Shown: positions 1 through 9,645 of the stretch, piece by piece
How the letters are laid out: every line of letters starts with the position of its first letter
Position numbering within the stretch: the first letter of the stretch is position 1
Assembly: GCA_024516035.1 (NCBI GenBank)
Contig: CM044967.1
Coordinates: 21,573,948-21,637,947, forward strand
Reading direction: 5' to 3'
DNA from: Bactericera cockerelli
Taxonomy: Eukaryota; Arthropoda; Insecta; Hemiptera; Triozidae
DNA length: 64,000 nt
Position numbers and translations under genes: made by a program
The notes under the pieces: generated by a model
The model's input: only the letters and a program-made list of their open reading frames with translations
Databases searched by the model: none
What the model was told of the DNA's origin: nothing

Positions 1-60
1 TTCTAACATTTTATTTACATCGTAGTATATTTCTACGTAATTAGACATTTAGAAAGAACC

Positions 61-430
61 TTCAGTCATCAACTTGGGATAAATAGGCGTGGCTCCAGGG
101 TTCATTTTAGATAATCCTTTAGATGGCTTTAAATACTTTTCTACTTGTTTCAACCATCTGAAATTAAGTGATCTCATTCCCTTTGACTAGACCTTTCTAA
201 AAACACCAGAAATACAACTCTAGGATAATAATAGACGGCTCTGGGCTCCATAATAAGTATTCCTTTCAAAGGGTATAACTCAAGTTTGGTCCAGTGTAAT
301 ACTTTAGTTATATTTTTTATTTTTTTCCTATGATAAGGCCTTTCGAAAAATACCACAATCGCAGCTCCAAGATAACCAGGGGCGGCTCTGTGCAACTTTC
401 CCGTTTTATTTTAGAAGGCCATATCTCCTA
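61..430. repeat. diverged two-copy tandem repeat
   Basis: Two related stretches lie about 148 bp apart. One near 190 reads CCTTTCTAAAAACACCAGAA and the other near 338 reads CCTTTCGAAAAATACCACAA. Each is followed by a similar block ending in GGCTCTG. No coding potential is visible. It is probably an old repeat of unknown family. Confidence 0.4.
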
Positions 431-558
431 TCCTATAAAAAATAAATACTTGAAACTATAAAAGGTATGCAGAGATGAAAATTCCCTTTTCAAAAACGTA
501 TCTCACGTCTTTCCACGATAAGCACACGTTGCTGTACCCTTGACAGAAAATTGGTCTG

Positions 559-586
559 AAAAAAAAAAAAAAAAAAAAAAAAAAAA
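559..586. repeat. poly(A) run, 28 bp
   Basis: An uninterrupted run of 28 A. It could be the tail of a retroposed copy on the + strand, but nothing just upstream is recognisable. Confidence 0.8.
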
Positions 587-786
587 CCCGTATGAATAAT
601 TTCATGAAATTCAAGATTTTCGGCGTGGCCAGTAAACGACTTTAACTGTACGTAGGAACCTCGCGCTTTCGTGAAACACAATCTATTTTCGCGTCTCATT
701 ACGAATTTGAAATAAAAATTGATAAAAGTTAGCGTTAAGTGGGCGAAAACAATAAAACAAAATACATATAAACTCTGTTTCGTGTT

Positions 787-1099
787 AATATAGGCCGGGT
801 GGCTGGCGCTACTTGACGAGCGCTCGCCTCCCGGCGAGCTTGATCACAATAGAAAAAATATGTATTTATATACATTCGTTATTTTATATAATTGATGTGT
901 ATAAAATGGTATTCAACAGAAAAAAAAGTAATAATTTTTTTTTCATATAAATAGTGTTTAATATGAGCTCATTTTTTTTTTTTTTTAACAACATTGAAGA
1001 AAAAAAATATATTTATATATTAATAAGATGATGGTTATGATTAATAAGAGGATGCAGATAATAAGTTCTCAGGTTATTCAGATTGAAATATTAATTTTT
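787..1099. other. AT-rich intergenic stretch, no gene seen
   Basis: A short GC-rich patch at about 793-840 has a tRNA/SINE-like flavour but no convincing box B. The rest is A/T runs up to the 3' end of the - strand LINE remnant. Confidence 0.4.
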
Positions 1100-1735
1100 T
1101 TAAAAATATTTAACAACGAGTTGTTTATACTCATTAGTATTGTGGAATTCACTGAAAAGAGTTCTAAGTTGTTTTTTTATTAGTAGTAAGGGGATATTTG
1201 TCAGTTCTGTTGGTATGCTATTTAAAATGATTGGTTTTAGATAAAAGTAACTATGTCTGATTATGTCTTTGTTAACTTCCAAAATTTTTTGCTAATCCAT
1301 TTTGTCTAGTATTAGTTTCCACTCTGTCAATTGTGTTAGAGATGTTTTGTTTGTTTAAAAAATATATGATTTTATATACATAGAGATCAGTTATATTAAA
1401 AACTTGAAATTCTTGGTATAATAAATTGGACGAGTACATTCTTTCTTTGTTTAAAATTATTCTTAATATTATATTATGTGCACGTTTTAAAGGTAATAGA
1501 TGACTTTTACAAGCACTTCCCCATGCAATTATTCCATACTGTAGTATGCTCTGTACAAAAGAATAATAGAGCATTTTTGTTATTTTGTTATCTTTCAATT
1601 GTCTAATTTTGATAAAAAGGTGGATGAGTTTTCTAATTTTTGAGTTTAGTTTGTTTATATGTTTATTCCATTTGAGGTTTTCATCAACTTCAATACCCAA
1701 ATACGTTATACTGGTTACTTTTTGATTGGAACTTA
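1100..1735 (-). pseudogene. LINE reverse transcriptase, C-terminal remnant
   Basis: On the - strand this encodes the part of a non-LTR reverse transcriptase downstream of the palm. It begins with the diagnostic YLGIEVDENLKWNKHI block (thumb side), followed by SILQYGIIAWGSA, the region shared by jockey/CR1-type elements. The reading passes through two overlapping frames (about 1700-1272 and 1282-1100), so at least one frameshift is present. The catalytic YADD and the endonuclease are missing. It differs in sequence from the + strand LINE that starts at 1741, so it is a separate, older family. 5' truncation is typical of LINE insertion. Confidence 0.75.
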
Positions 1736-1740
1736 CTTAA

Positions 1741-3990
1741 TACCATGAGTGTAAACGAAGCACTATCATATTTTTACTCAGCACTAAATAATGCCTTCAG
1801 AATATCTGTCCCTCAATATCCGTCTAAACACATAAAAAATAAATTCCCTAAATGGTGGAGTGTATGCACCCAAAAAAATTATAAAAGAAAAGAAAGACTG
1901 AGGAAAATAAAAAAGAAATCAATCATACAACAGCAAGAATATATAAATCTTCGTAAACAAATAAAGAGAACATAAAAAAAGATCACCAATCTCACATTAA
2001 TTTAATTACTGATGAACTAAAAAGAGGGAATAGTCGACCTTTTTGGAATTTGAAAAAAGAAATGACAACAAATGGCTCAAAACGTACCTTATTATATGGG
2101 CAGAAACATATTACTGAACCACAAGAAATAGTAGATAGCTTTGCCGAGCATTTTAAAAATGCCTATAATCAAACCCCCTCGCTATATGACCCAGACACCT
2201 CCCAATACATCCAACACCTCCACCTGGAGGAAGTGTCAGTTGAGGATGTGGCTGCAGAAATTGCTATAATGCCTAGTAACAAGCCACCGGGGCCAGATGG
2301 AATACCGCCAAGTATTTTCTCACAATGCTTGGACTATATTAAAATACCCATCACAATTATTTTTAACCTTGCCCTCAAATATAAAGAGTTTCCGTCTGCT
2401 CTCAAAGAATCAATTGTAACTCCAGTACCAAAGAAAAATGGCGAACAGGATATAGCCAACCACAGGCCCATCTCTAACCTTAATGCTGTTGCTAAAATCT
2501 TTGAGGGAGTGTTGTATCACAAAATATCATCATTTATTTTTGATAATATTTCCCCTCAACAACATGGATTTGTTAATCAAAAGTCAACAATTGGCAATCT
2601 TGTTGAATTCTGCGATTTTACAGCCAGAGCCATTTCCAAACAATGTCAAGTCCATGCAATCTACACCGATGTTGAAAAATGTTTTGACAGAATTTCACAT
2701 GATGCCATTCTAAAAAAACTGTCAAAAATTGGCTTTTCTAACTCCTTGGTCAAACTATTCACATCATACCTCAATGACAGGAAAATTTACGTCAAGTACT
2801 TGAACCATAAATCCTCTCCTATTACCCCTACCTCGGGCATAGTCCAAGGGAGTAAATTGTCTAGTCTACTCTTCATCTTGACGTATGATGACCTTCATGA
2901 GCTTGTTGAACACTCCCAAGTCCTTCTTTATGCAGACGACCTGAAAATCTTTAAGGTTATCAAAAACCACGAAGACTGCCAACTATTACAAAAAGACCTA
3001 ACATCCATTAGTAATTGGCTTTCTACAGTTGGCCTCAATTTCCATCCAAAGAAGTGTTATGTAATGAATTATACAAATAAAGAAAATTCTATTTTATATA
3101 ACTATAACCTCAATAACACCCCACTAGAATACATTGAACACTACAAAGACTTGGGAGTATATTTTCAAAAAAACCTCGACTTCAAAATACACCAAATGGA
3201 AATCGAAAAAAAAGCATTTCAAAGACTAGGCATGATCATGAGAATTTCCAAGCCAATCCAAGATCTAGATGCCTTACTTATTCTTTATCAATCTCTTGTC
3301 AGATCAATACTTGAGTATGGTTCCATACTTTGGTCTCCTCGTACTCAAGTGGCGATCAAATCATTAGAAAAAATACAGGCAAGATTTGTAAGGCATGCTT
3401 TTAATAAAGAAAATAACTTCTATCCAGTTTATCCTAACTACATTGAATATAACTTGCTCATAGAACACTTAGGTCTTAGTTCTCTTCAGGATAGGAGGAA
3501 AGAAGCACAGCTGAAATTCCTGCAAAATATACTAAAAGGGTCTAATAATCATGCTTATGTTAATGAGAGGGTACGTTTTAGAGAACCGGACCCCAGGCTA
3601 AGATCTACAGTGACAAAGAAGTTACAAATGCCTAACAGGAGGGAAATTTACATGTTCAAGTCACCTATTGTCCACGCAATATCATTGTTCAATGAGCTAG
3701 AGATCCATGCTCATGATGCTCGCTAATGCTATCCTTCCTTTAGTAATTTTGTTTTTTTTGTATTGGTATTTTGTGTGTGTGTTTTTTTTATATACGGTAT
3801 AATTGTCAGTTATTGCTGGGGATTATGGCTGTAGGTAGTAATACTTGCAGCCTTATCTCCAGTGTAGACATATATGTAAAAAAAAAAAAAAAATTACTTA
3901 CATCTCCCGAAAAGTACAACAGTACTTCATGGAGATGTAATGGGAATTCAAATGTATATGAAAACAAATAAAGATTATTATTATTATATT
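1741..3990 (+). mobile_element. 5'-truncated jockey/CR1-like LINE
   Basis: This non-LTR retrotransposon copy runs from the endonuclease-RT linker to a 3' UTR ending in AATAAAGATTATTATTATTAT-like sequence. The 3' UTR (3727-3990) contains a GT-rich tract and a 15-bp poly(A) at about 3879-3893, before the terminal AATAAA at about 3966 and the TTA/TAA repeats. The 5' end abuts a second LINE remnant in the opposite orientation. A family assignment finer than jockey/CR1-like would need alignment. Confidence 0.8.
1745..3726 (+). pseudogene. LINE ORF2 reverse transcriptase, frameshifted
   Basis: This encodes the polymerase that copies LINE RNA at a nicked target. The first piece (1745-1975) is the basic linker after the endonuclease, with FPKWW and a lysine-rich tail. 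A one-base shift in the A7 run near 1974-1980 moves the reading into the long frame. That frame is open without a stop from 1978 (DHQSHINLITDELKRGN, then RPFWNLKKEM) to 3726. Counting from a TTG at 2050, KPPGPDGIPPS begins at residue 78 and the catalytic YADD is at residues 294-297, both intact. The C-terminal half has YKDLGVYF and SILEYGSILWSP, as in jockey-type elements. The endonuclease is absent through 5' truncation. It is one of the youngest-looking LINE copies here, but it cannot act on its own. Confidence 0.85.
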
Positions 3991-4310
3991 ACTACCCGTA
4001 GTCCAGAGTTCAACTCCCGGCTGCAGCAGACTTTTCGAAGAAAATTCTGTTCCATCCAAACACGTGAGGCTGGCATTTCCGGCCCTAGCCAGGCTGGGTG
4101 AGGTTAATGTGGGTAGCTGTTACGATTCCCAGCGAATAGAGGGTAAAACCCCCGTCCTAATCCAGGACGTTAAATCAAATAGAATTGTTGGCGTTAGGAA
4201 GGGCATCCAGCCGTGAAAAATGTGCCAAAAACAATCAACCTCATGAGGTTGAACAACGTCGACCCTGCTTGAGCGGGATAAGACAGAGTGAAAGAAGAAG
4301 AAGATATCTT
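3991..4310 (+). mobile_element. tRNA-derived SINE, family A, 5'-truncated
   Basis: It begins inside a tRNA-like head: CCGTAGTCCAGAGTTCAACT with a box-B-like GAGTTCAACTCCC. The shared body follows (GGCTGGGTGAGGTTAATGTG, ACGATTCCCAGCGAAT, AACCCCCGTCCTAATCCAGG). It ends in GAGCGGGATAAGACAGAGTG and a GAAGAAGAAG tail. Close copies lie at 44825, 57165, 22395 and 12721. Confidence 0.8.
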
Positions 4311-4950
4311 TACATAGGCTATTTATATATTTTTTTTTAAATGAAATAGAAATTAACTCTGATATTTAAGAAAATCCATGTCACAAATATAAGGATGACG
4401 ACTTGCTGATACATAATCTAGAATGTAGAATGTGGAATCTAGAATGTAGAAAAAACGGATTTCTACTATGTAAAACAAATTTACATAAAAATGTAACCGC
4501 AAGGAGATCAACTACTGTCCAGTCTGTCTGTATTATTTACTCCTAAATTATTAAGTCATCACTCTGCTCATCCTCTTAATTTTTTATCCCCTTAAACCCC
4601 CCCCCCCCCCCCCCGCCCTTCTCCCTCCACTCTTCACAACACACCACACCACCAAGCAGCATTTAAAACATTTACATAATACAATATTATTTTTTCTATT
4701 TACAGCGCATATTTTAAGAAGTATTTTTCTTCCTCCACAATTAATATTATTTTGATAATCACTTTCTAATGATATAACTTTGTAGTTCTGACGAGTTTTA
4801 AGGGTCCATTCCTCCGGTAAGAGAGAGCTATTGTTCTGGGGCAAAGTCAAAAAGTATATGGTCAGGGGTGATTTTTCAATCATGAGGAGTCAATATTTTG
4901 TCAAGCTGGGGGACGTTAAACAGATATGGTACCACCAAAAGACAATAACA
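4311..4950. other. intergenic, no gene seen
   Basis: AT-rich, with an 18-bp C run at 4597-4614 and a small internal duplication, AATCTAGAATGTAGAA, at about 4415-4450. Open frames here are short and carry no recognisable protein. Confidence 0.5.
4597..4614. repeat. poly(C) run, 18 bp
   Basis: Eighteen consecutive C residues, followed by GCCC. A long homopolymer G/C tract stands out in AT-rich DNA, though its length may be an assembly uncertainty. Confidence 0.7.
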
Positions 4951-5036
4951 AGTGGCAGAGAATGCCTAAGGCATTAACTTCGCCCCAAATTACAAAACAA
5001 TTATTAATATTCTATATTTTTTTGTATAATTTTAAG

Positions 5037-5068
<32 letters not shown>

Positions 5069-5170
5069 TTGTTATTCATTTATTGTTGATTGCTTTTGGT
5101 CATTGGCGCCCTTAAGCCCTTTAACAAGTTTCGCATTAGGAAGGGCACTGAGCTTTAAAATATGAAAGTA
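4951..5170 (+). mobile_element. LINE-type 3' tail with conserved hairpin (copy 1)
   Basis: AGTGGCAGAGAATGCC TAA GGCATTAAC matches the hairpin block found in seven other tails. The stem is ATGCC/GGCAT. A T24 run (about 5038-5062) and AT-rich DNA follow. No reverse transcriptase is attached, so this is a heavily truncated copy. Confidence 0.5.
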
Positions 5171-6180
5171 TTTAGGAGTACCAGAACCATCTTCAATAGT
5201 TGTTGAACAAAAACGTCGATTTCACTTGATTGGAAAAAAGACGTAGTCACATAGGCGGTTTTTGTGGTGAGTTTTAGAGGTTGAAATTCAAATTTTGTTG
5301 GGTGAATTTAGTACATTAAATCACCTAAAAAGGAAATAAATGTTTGTTGTTTGTCTCTCAAGCAGAGGAGTGTTATACTGAGAGAAAAAACCTTATCTAC
5401 ATTTAAAATGTTTTTTAGGTGTTTGACATGTTTCAAGGTCCTGGACGTATGCGTAACGAAAGATAAAAATAAATAATTACTTGCGAAGCTTCAGGTTTTA
5501 TTGTCATGGAAAGACAAGCTGCAAAGTCTCGTCGACCTCGAGTTAGATTTATTTTGGTGTCATTTAATAGATCGATTTTATTTTCTCAGAAACATCTGTA
5601 TTATGGAGTTAAACTGGATGTGTTAACTACTGTCTACTTCCTATTGTATTTTTGACACTTCTTCTCTTCCTAGTGTCGAGCTATCCTAAGACAAGCTTCT
5701 GTCTCGCAGTGAAAATATTTTTTCTTCTTTTCGCAAAAGAAAACATCATGGAGCGAAGTTATAAAAGAATGGAGAGAAAGAGAAAGAGATAATCAGAACG
5801 AGGAGAAAAGAGACGAATATACAAATTTCAACATGAATATTGCAAATGTTAAATTTAATATTAAGGTATACTGGCGCCTCGGATTATTATAATCATATTC
5901 CAATTTGCTTAGAAAATATGTAAGTTTTATAACTCCCAGGGCACATATATCTTCAAAGTTCAACTGAATAACTATAAAAATATACATAAAAAATATATCA
6001 AAAAATGTGACTTCCCCTGTTTTGTGGTTGGGATTGAACATCACTTGCTCCTTTTTAGTATTGAATACCTACAATCTACATCCTACATGAGAAACCTCTG
6101 GTTGAAATTCAATGTTATGCATTGGTATATTTACACAGAATGAAGGTTAGACTGAGTTGCCGAAATCACCCACTGAGCCC
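5171..6180. other. intergenic, no gene seen
   Basis: AT-rich and without long open frames. A purine-rich GAGAAAGAGAAAGAGA patch lies at about 5772-5795. Nothing recognisable on either strand. Confidence 0.5.
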
Positions 6181-6182
6181 AA

Positions 6183-6310
6183 AAATGCACACATCGCAAT
6201 CTATCATCTTCCAAATGCTCCAAGTCCAATTTTGGCTAATTAGCAAGCTGAAAATACTCAGTCTGTGATCTGGTTGTTTGCAATGTTCGAAACACTGAAA
6301 TTGGTTTTTG
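6183..6310 (+). repeat. dispersed repeat, shared with 13365-13490 and 7785-7880
   Basis: The block CACACATCGCAATCT ... GGCTAATTAGCAAGC ... GATCTGGTTGTTTG recurs at 13365-13490 (same strand) and, in reverse, at 7785-7880. The family is unknown. Confidence 0.55.
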
Positions 6311-6424
6311 AATTACTAGGCAAAAACATAGTCACATTGCAATATAGTAGATATAGTAGATGAGTAAGAATGACAGATGAGCGGTGGAACATGGTTAGGT
6401 GCACTGAAAATTCCATTAGGTGCA

Positions 6425-6500
6425 CATGGTTAGGATCCCCCCACGCTACCTTGATTACCAGACTAGCGCGTTCATCATTTGACTACCAGTGCCCATAATA
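6425..6500 (-). mobile_element. tRNA-derived SINE head, family C fragment
   Basis: GGATCCCCCCACGCTACCTT ... ATTACCAGACTAGCGCG ... GACTACCAGTGCCCA matches the 5' end of the SINE at 40128-40305 and 63607-63840, read on the - strand. Only the tRNA-like head is present. Confidence 0.6.
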
Positions 6501-6589
6501 ATTATCTGGTATCTGAGACAATCGGGCAGTCTTACGCTACCACATAGCAATGTGAGCATACTTTTCTTTATTCCCAGCGTTTCAATTGC

Positions 6590-6655
6590 TGATTTTGGGT
6601 GGGTGGAAGAGATTGCCATAGGCAATAACCCCGCACTTTAGTTAGGACATATGTA
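6590..6655 (+). mobile_element. LINE-type 3' tail with conserved hairpin (copy 2)
   Basis: GGGTGGAAGAGATTGCC ATA GGCAATAACCCCGC, then ACTTTAGTTAGGACAT. The stem is ATTGCC/GGCAAT with an outer GGGT/ACCC pairing. The tail is cut at 6655 by the mariner element and appears to resume at 7413 (TATATATTTTGTTTATT). Confidence 0.65.
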
Positions 6656-7412
6656 CGAGGGGGGACCCAAAAGTAACGGGAATTAGGTGGTGGGGGGAAA
6701 GCGGAGGGGGGGATCGGGTTCTCCAATGTTTCTATTCCAAGCGGCCACTTCCCCCAAGTATGTGTGCAAAGTTCATTTGCTGTGAGTGCATTCGTTTGTC
6801 CGTGAGAATTTTTCTAGTGAAACGACTTTTTTCTTTTCGGCGAAAACGTGAAATGGCAACGTGAAATGGCTGAGTGCGGAGAGCAACGAGTGGCTGTAAA
6901 AATTTCGGGGTCATAGCCGTAGCACCATGATTCATCGTCAGTTATAACCTTGAGAAAAAAATCTGGGTCTTCATCCAACTGATTTAGCAGCTCCAGACAG
7001 GCCTGAAGTCGCGACGCTCCTTATTTTGATCGTCAGAGAGAAGGCGAGGAACAAATTTGGCTGCAATCCTCTTCATGATCAAATCTTCAGTTAAAATCCT
7101 CTGAATTGAACTCCATGACAATCCAGACATCTCACAAAGTTGATCGATGGTTCGGCAAGGTCTTCACGGACAAGAATGTTGATTTGTTCAATGTTTTCGT
7201 CCGTTCTTGAAGCCATTTCACTTTTTCGCCGAAAAGAAAAAAGTCGTTTCACTAGAAAAAATTTCACGGACGAACGAATGCACTCACAGCAAATGAATTT
7301 TGCACACTTACTTGGGAGAGTAGCCACTTGGAAAAGAATCACTGGACAACCCGATCCCCCCCTCCGTGTTCCCCCCACCACCTAATTCCCGTTACTTTTG
7401 GGTCCCCCCTCG
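6656..7412 (-). mobile_element. internally deleted mariner-like element
   Basis: The ends are inverted repeats, CGAGGGGGGACCCAAAAGTA at the left and its complement at the right, flanked by TA (6654-6655 and 7413-7414) as expected for mariner. The inverted repeats extend about 190 bp inward: 6730-6850 pairs with 7210-7330. The right extension includes the transposase start region, so the inverted copy on the left looks like a foldback rearrangement. Total length is 757 bp against about 1.3 kb for full mariners. Confidence 0.8.
6880..7216 (-). pseudogene. mariner transposase, N-terminal remnant
   Basis: It starts at ATG 7216 on the - strand with MASRTDENIEQINILVRED, typical of the mariner helix-turn-helix domain that binds the terminal repeats. 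A frameshift near 7140 follows. It then continues with SGLSWSSIQRILTEDL, RIAAKFVPRLLSDDQ, LDEDPDFFLKVITDDESWC and GYDPEIF. ITDDESW carries the first catalytic aspartate of the DD34D triad (most mariners have ITGDESW). The second aspartate, the rest of the catalytic domain and the C-terminus are deleted. This copy cannot make a working transposase. Confidence 0.75.
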
Positions 7413-7414
7413 TA

Positions 7415-7740
7415 TATATTTTGTTTATTTTTTTTTTTATACCTATTCGTCAATTTTATATTTAACAAGCGGGCTGTCGCCCGCTTTGCGGGCCGAGGCA
7501 TGGCCGTGAAAGCAAAAAATCCTTTTTCGCCAGTGGCAGGTGTTGTAGTGGGAACTTCGAAAAATCCCGTCTTATTGCACATCTAGACTATAAGACAAAG
7601 CTAACTACCAAATTTCAGCTTCCTAGGTATTACGGTTTGGGCTGTAGAGCGATGATCAGTCAGTGAGTGGTCAGTCAGTGACTTTGACATTTATATATTA
7701 AGATTTTTACCACTATTTGGCTGTATACATATAAAATATG
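7415..7740 (+). mobile_element. short retroelement-like repeat with GC-rich hairpin
   Basis: AAGCGGGCTGTCGCCCGCTT is a near-perfect hairpin, followed by GGCCGAGGCATGGCCGTGAA and an ending with repeats of GTCAGTCAGTGA, then TTATATATTAAGATT. This layout matches widespread arthropod RTE-derived short elements that end in a degenerate TATATA/GAT tail. A relative with the GGCATGGCCGT core lies at 26815-27090. The class is inferred from general appearance. Confidence 0.5.
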
Positions 7741-8667
7741 TTCTACTAATAAAGAGTTTCTAAATAAATAAATTTTGGGGTTTCAAACATCGCCAACTAA
7801 CAGATCGCAGACTGAGCATTCTCAGCTTGCTCATGCAATCGCTGAAGTTTGGCCTTGGAATACCAGATCGTGGTGTGCGGATTTTTTTTTCAAGCCTAAC
7901 ATACAATAATAATTTTCCCCACCTTAATAAGAATTTGTTTGTTGCTCCCCTTCGTATGTTAGGCTCATTTTTTTAAATTGTGTCATACAGTGGATAGTGT
8001 TGGTAAAGGTTTAATTGTTAATTTGTTAATTATATAGTAAAAGACGGTATAAGTAGATGAGCCAAAAAAATTAGTATGGTTCAGAGCAGACAGAATAAGA
8101 AATTCGATCTTCTTGTGTTATACCAGCTTTGTACTTTGAGTTTCTTTTCGATCATCGGAGGCAGACAAATCAGACGGCCACCAGGGTCTACACTATTCTA
8201 TAGTAGCAGTTATTTCATAACTTCAAAATAAAGACTGTGAGACATCGATAGAAATAAATTTACAGAGCATCTCGAAACATGAGATAAATCTCCGACCGAA
8301 CTTCGCAAATTAGAAAAAGGGAGCAAAGGAAATCATTCGGAATATGTTGCAGCTCTGGCTCCAGCTTCTTCAAGAATATCGGAAAACAACTTGAACCTTG
8401 TTTGAATATCAATTTGGATACATATATTTTTAGTACCTCTATAGGATTTTTAGGTTTTTGGTCGAGAAGCCCCGGGCGAATTTCTTTTTCTTTCCAATAA
8501 AAATGGTGAGGTTGCTGCGTGTTTCAAATGAATATTTCCACCATTCGGACACTTCACATGTTTTCTTGATTTATTCACGAATTCTGACATCCACGCGATA
8601 AAGAAAAGGCATTTGCTGTCTATTGTTATGTATTTCATATTATAAACTTAAATAATATTGTAGTTAT
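7741..8667. other. intergenic, old repeat pieces only
   Basis: 7785-7880 is a reverse copy of the repeat at 6183 and 13365. The remainder is AT-rich with no recognisable gene. Confidence 0.45.
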
Positions 8668-8724
8668 TTTTGACAGACTCACTAAATAACATATTAGATA
8701 TGTTATTTAGTGAGTCTGTCAAAA
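8668..8724. repeat. perfect 27-bp palindrome with 3-bp loop
   Basis: The arms begin TTTTGACAGACTCACTAAAT (8668-8694) and are repeated exactly in reverse complement at 8698-8724, separated by TAG. It is a perfect hairpin or cruciform with 27 paired positions and no mismatch. Confidence 0.95.
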
Positions 8725-9386
8725 CAGAAAAGTGATTTACTAATTTACATGCTATATTTTAAAGCATGTACTTGAAATTATAGTTTGCATATGTTGGAAT
8801 AGCTGTATTTTCATTATACCTAAAGAATGTGTTGTAACAATGGTTCCTTAAATGATAAACTCTGCTATTTTTTTATTCAATGACATCAGAAATGGATTCC
8901 TAACCTCCTATTTTGAAGTCCGTTACTCTTTCAGTTTCTGAGGTTAATTAAATTGCAGTCGGTTACTCTTTGTAATTACCAATTGAGATTCGAAGAAGTG
9001 ACAAGAATTTTATATACTTTAGCATTAATCGCTCATCAAGTCCAATAGAGACCTTTTAGAGGGAAGAAATAATAATAATATCGCCTTATTATACTGCGGA
9101 CTAGAACTAATGAGTCCATTATTCCAGCAGTAGACAAATACGTTTTAATTTTTTATTTTATTTTAGATGGTTCAGACTTCAATTGGTTCAGACTACAGAT
9201 AGAACATGGAATCAATTCTTCTGATGGCAATGCTCCTACACGCTGCAGCATTACTCTCTGATGTCATGCTTATTTTAGCTACTAGGTGACTCATTGATTG
9301 TGTGTTCCCTGTCTTCTCTATCATCTTCTTTCCTATCTCCTGAATCATTTCTTTCCCTCGTCACACCACACTCCATTGTCTCCATG
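8725..9386. other. intergenic, no gene seen
   Basis: AT-rich. A loose repeat of GTTACTCTTTCAGT / GGTTACTCTTTGTAAT occurs at about 8920-8975. No open frame of note. Confidence 0.45.
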
Positions 9387-9525
9387 CCATCACAACAAGC
9401 TCTACTCCTTGATATACTCTCCACTGCCATCACAACAAGCTCTACTCCCTTGATTATACTCTCCACTGCCATCACACAAGCTCTACTCCCTTGATTATCT
9501 CTCCACTGCCATCACATAATAAAAT
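9387..9525. repeat. minisatellite, about 40-42 bp, 3.3 copies
   Basis: CCATCACAACAAGCTCTACT recurs at 9387, 9427 and 9469 and begins again at 9509. The units also share TTGATTATACTCTCCACTG. Open frames across it simply reflect the repeat. Confidence 0.85.
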
Positions 9526-9548
9526 ACGTTTTCATATGTGATCAAAAT

Positions 9549-9645
9549 CCCGCAATAGGACCCACTATTATGTCCCGGCTAGGTTTCGAACCCGCCTTTT
9601 GAATTACCAGTCAGACATCTTGACCACTGAGCTGCCGAGACAGTC
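9549..9645 (-). mobile_element. tRNA-like SINE head, family D
   Basis: On the - strand it reads CTCGGCAGCTCAGTGGTCAA (box A like) and GGCGGGTTCGAAACCTAGCC (box B), as in the pol III promoter of a tRNA-derived SINE. The spacing fits a tRNA head. Related heads lie at 19062 and 19868. A true tRNA is unlikely, because the acceptor arms do not pair well. Confidence 0.65.

Noticed and set aside
7382..7586. Overlapping frames of 62 and 66 codons
   Set aside because: They fall in the GC-rich hairpin of a short retroelement-like repeat, where both strands are open by composition.
9275..9494. Frames across the 40-bp repeat
   Set aside because: Low-complexity translation on both strands caused by the minisatellite.
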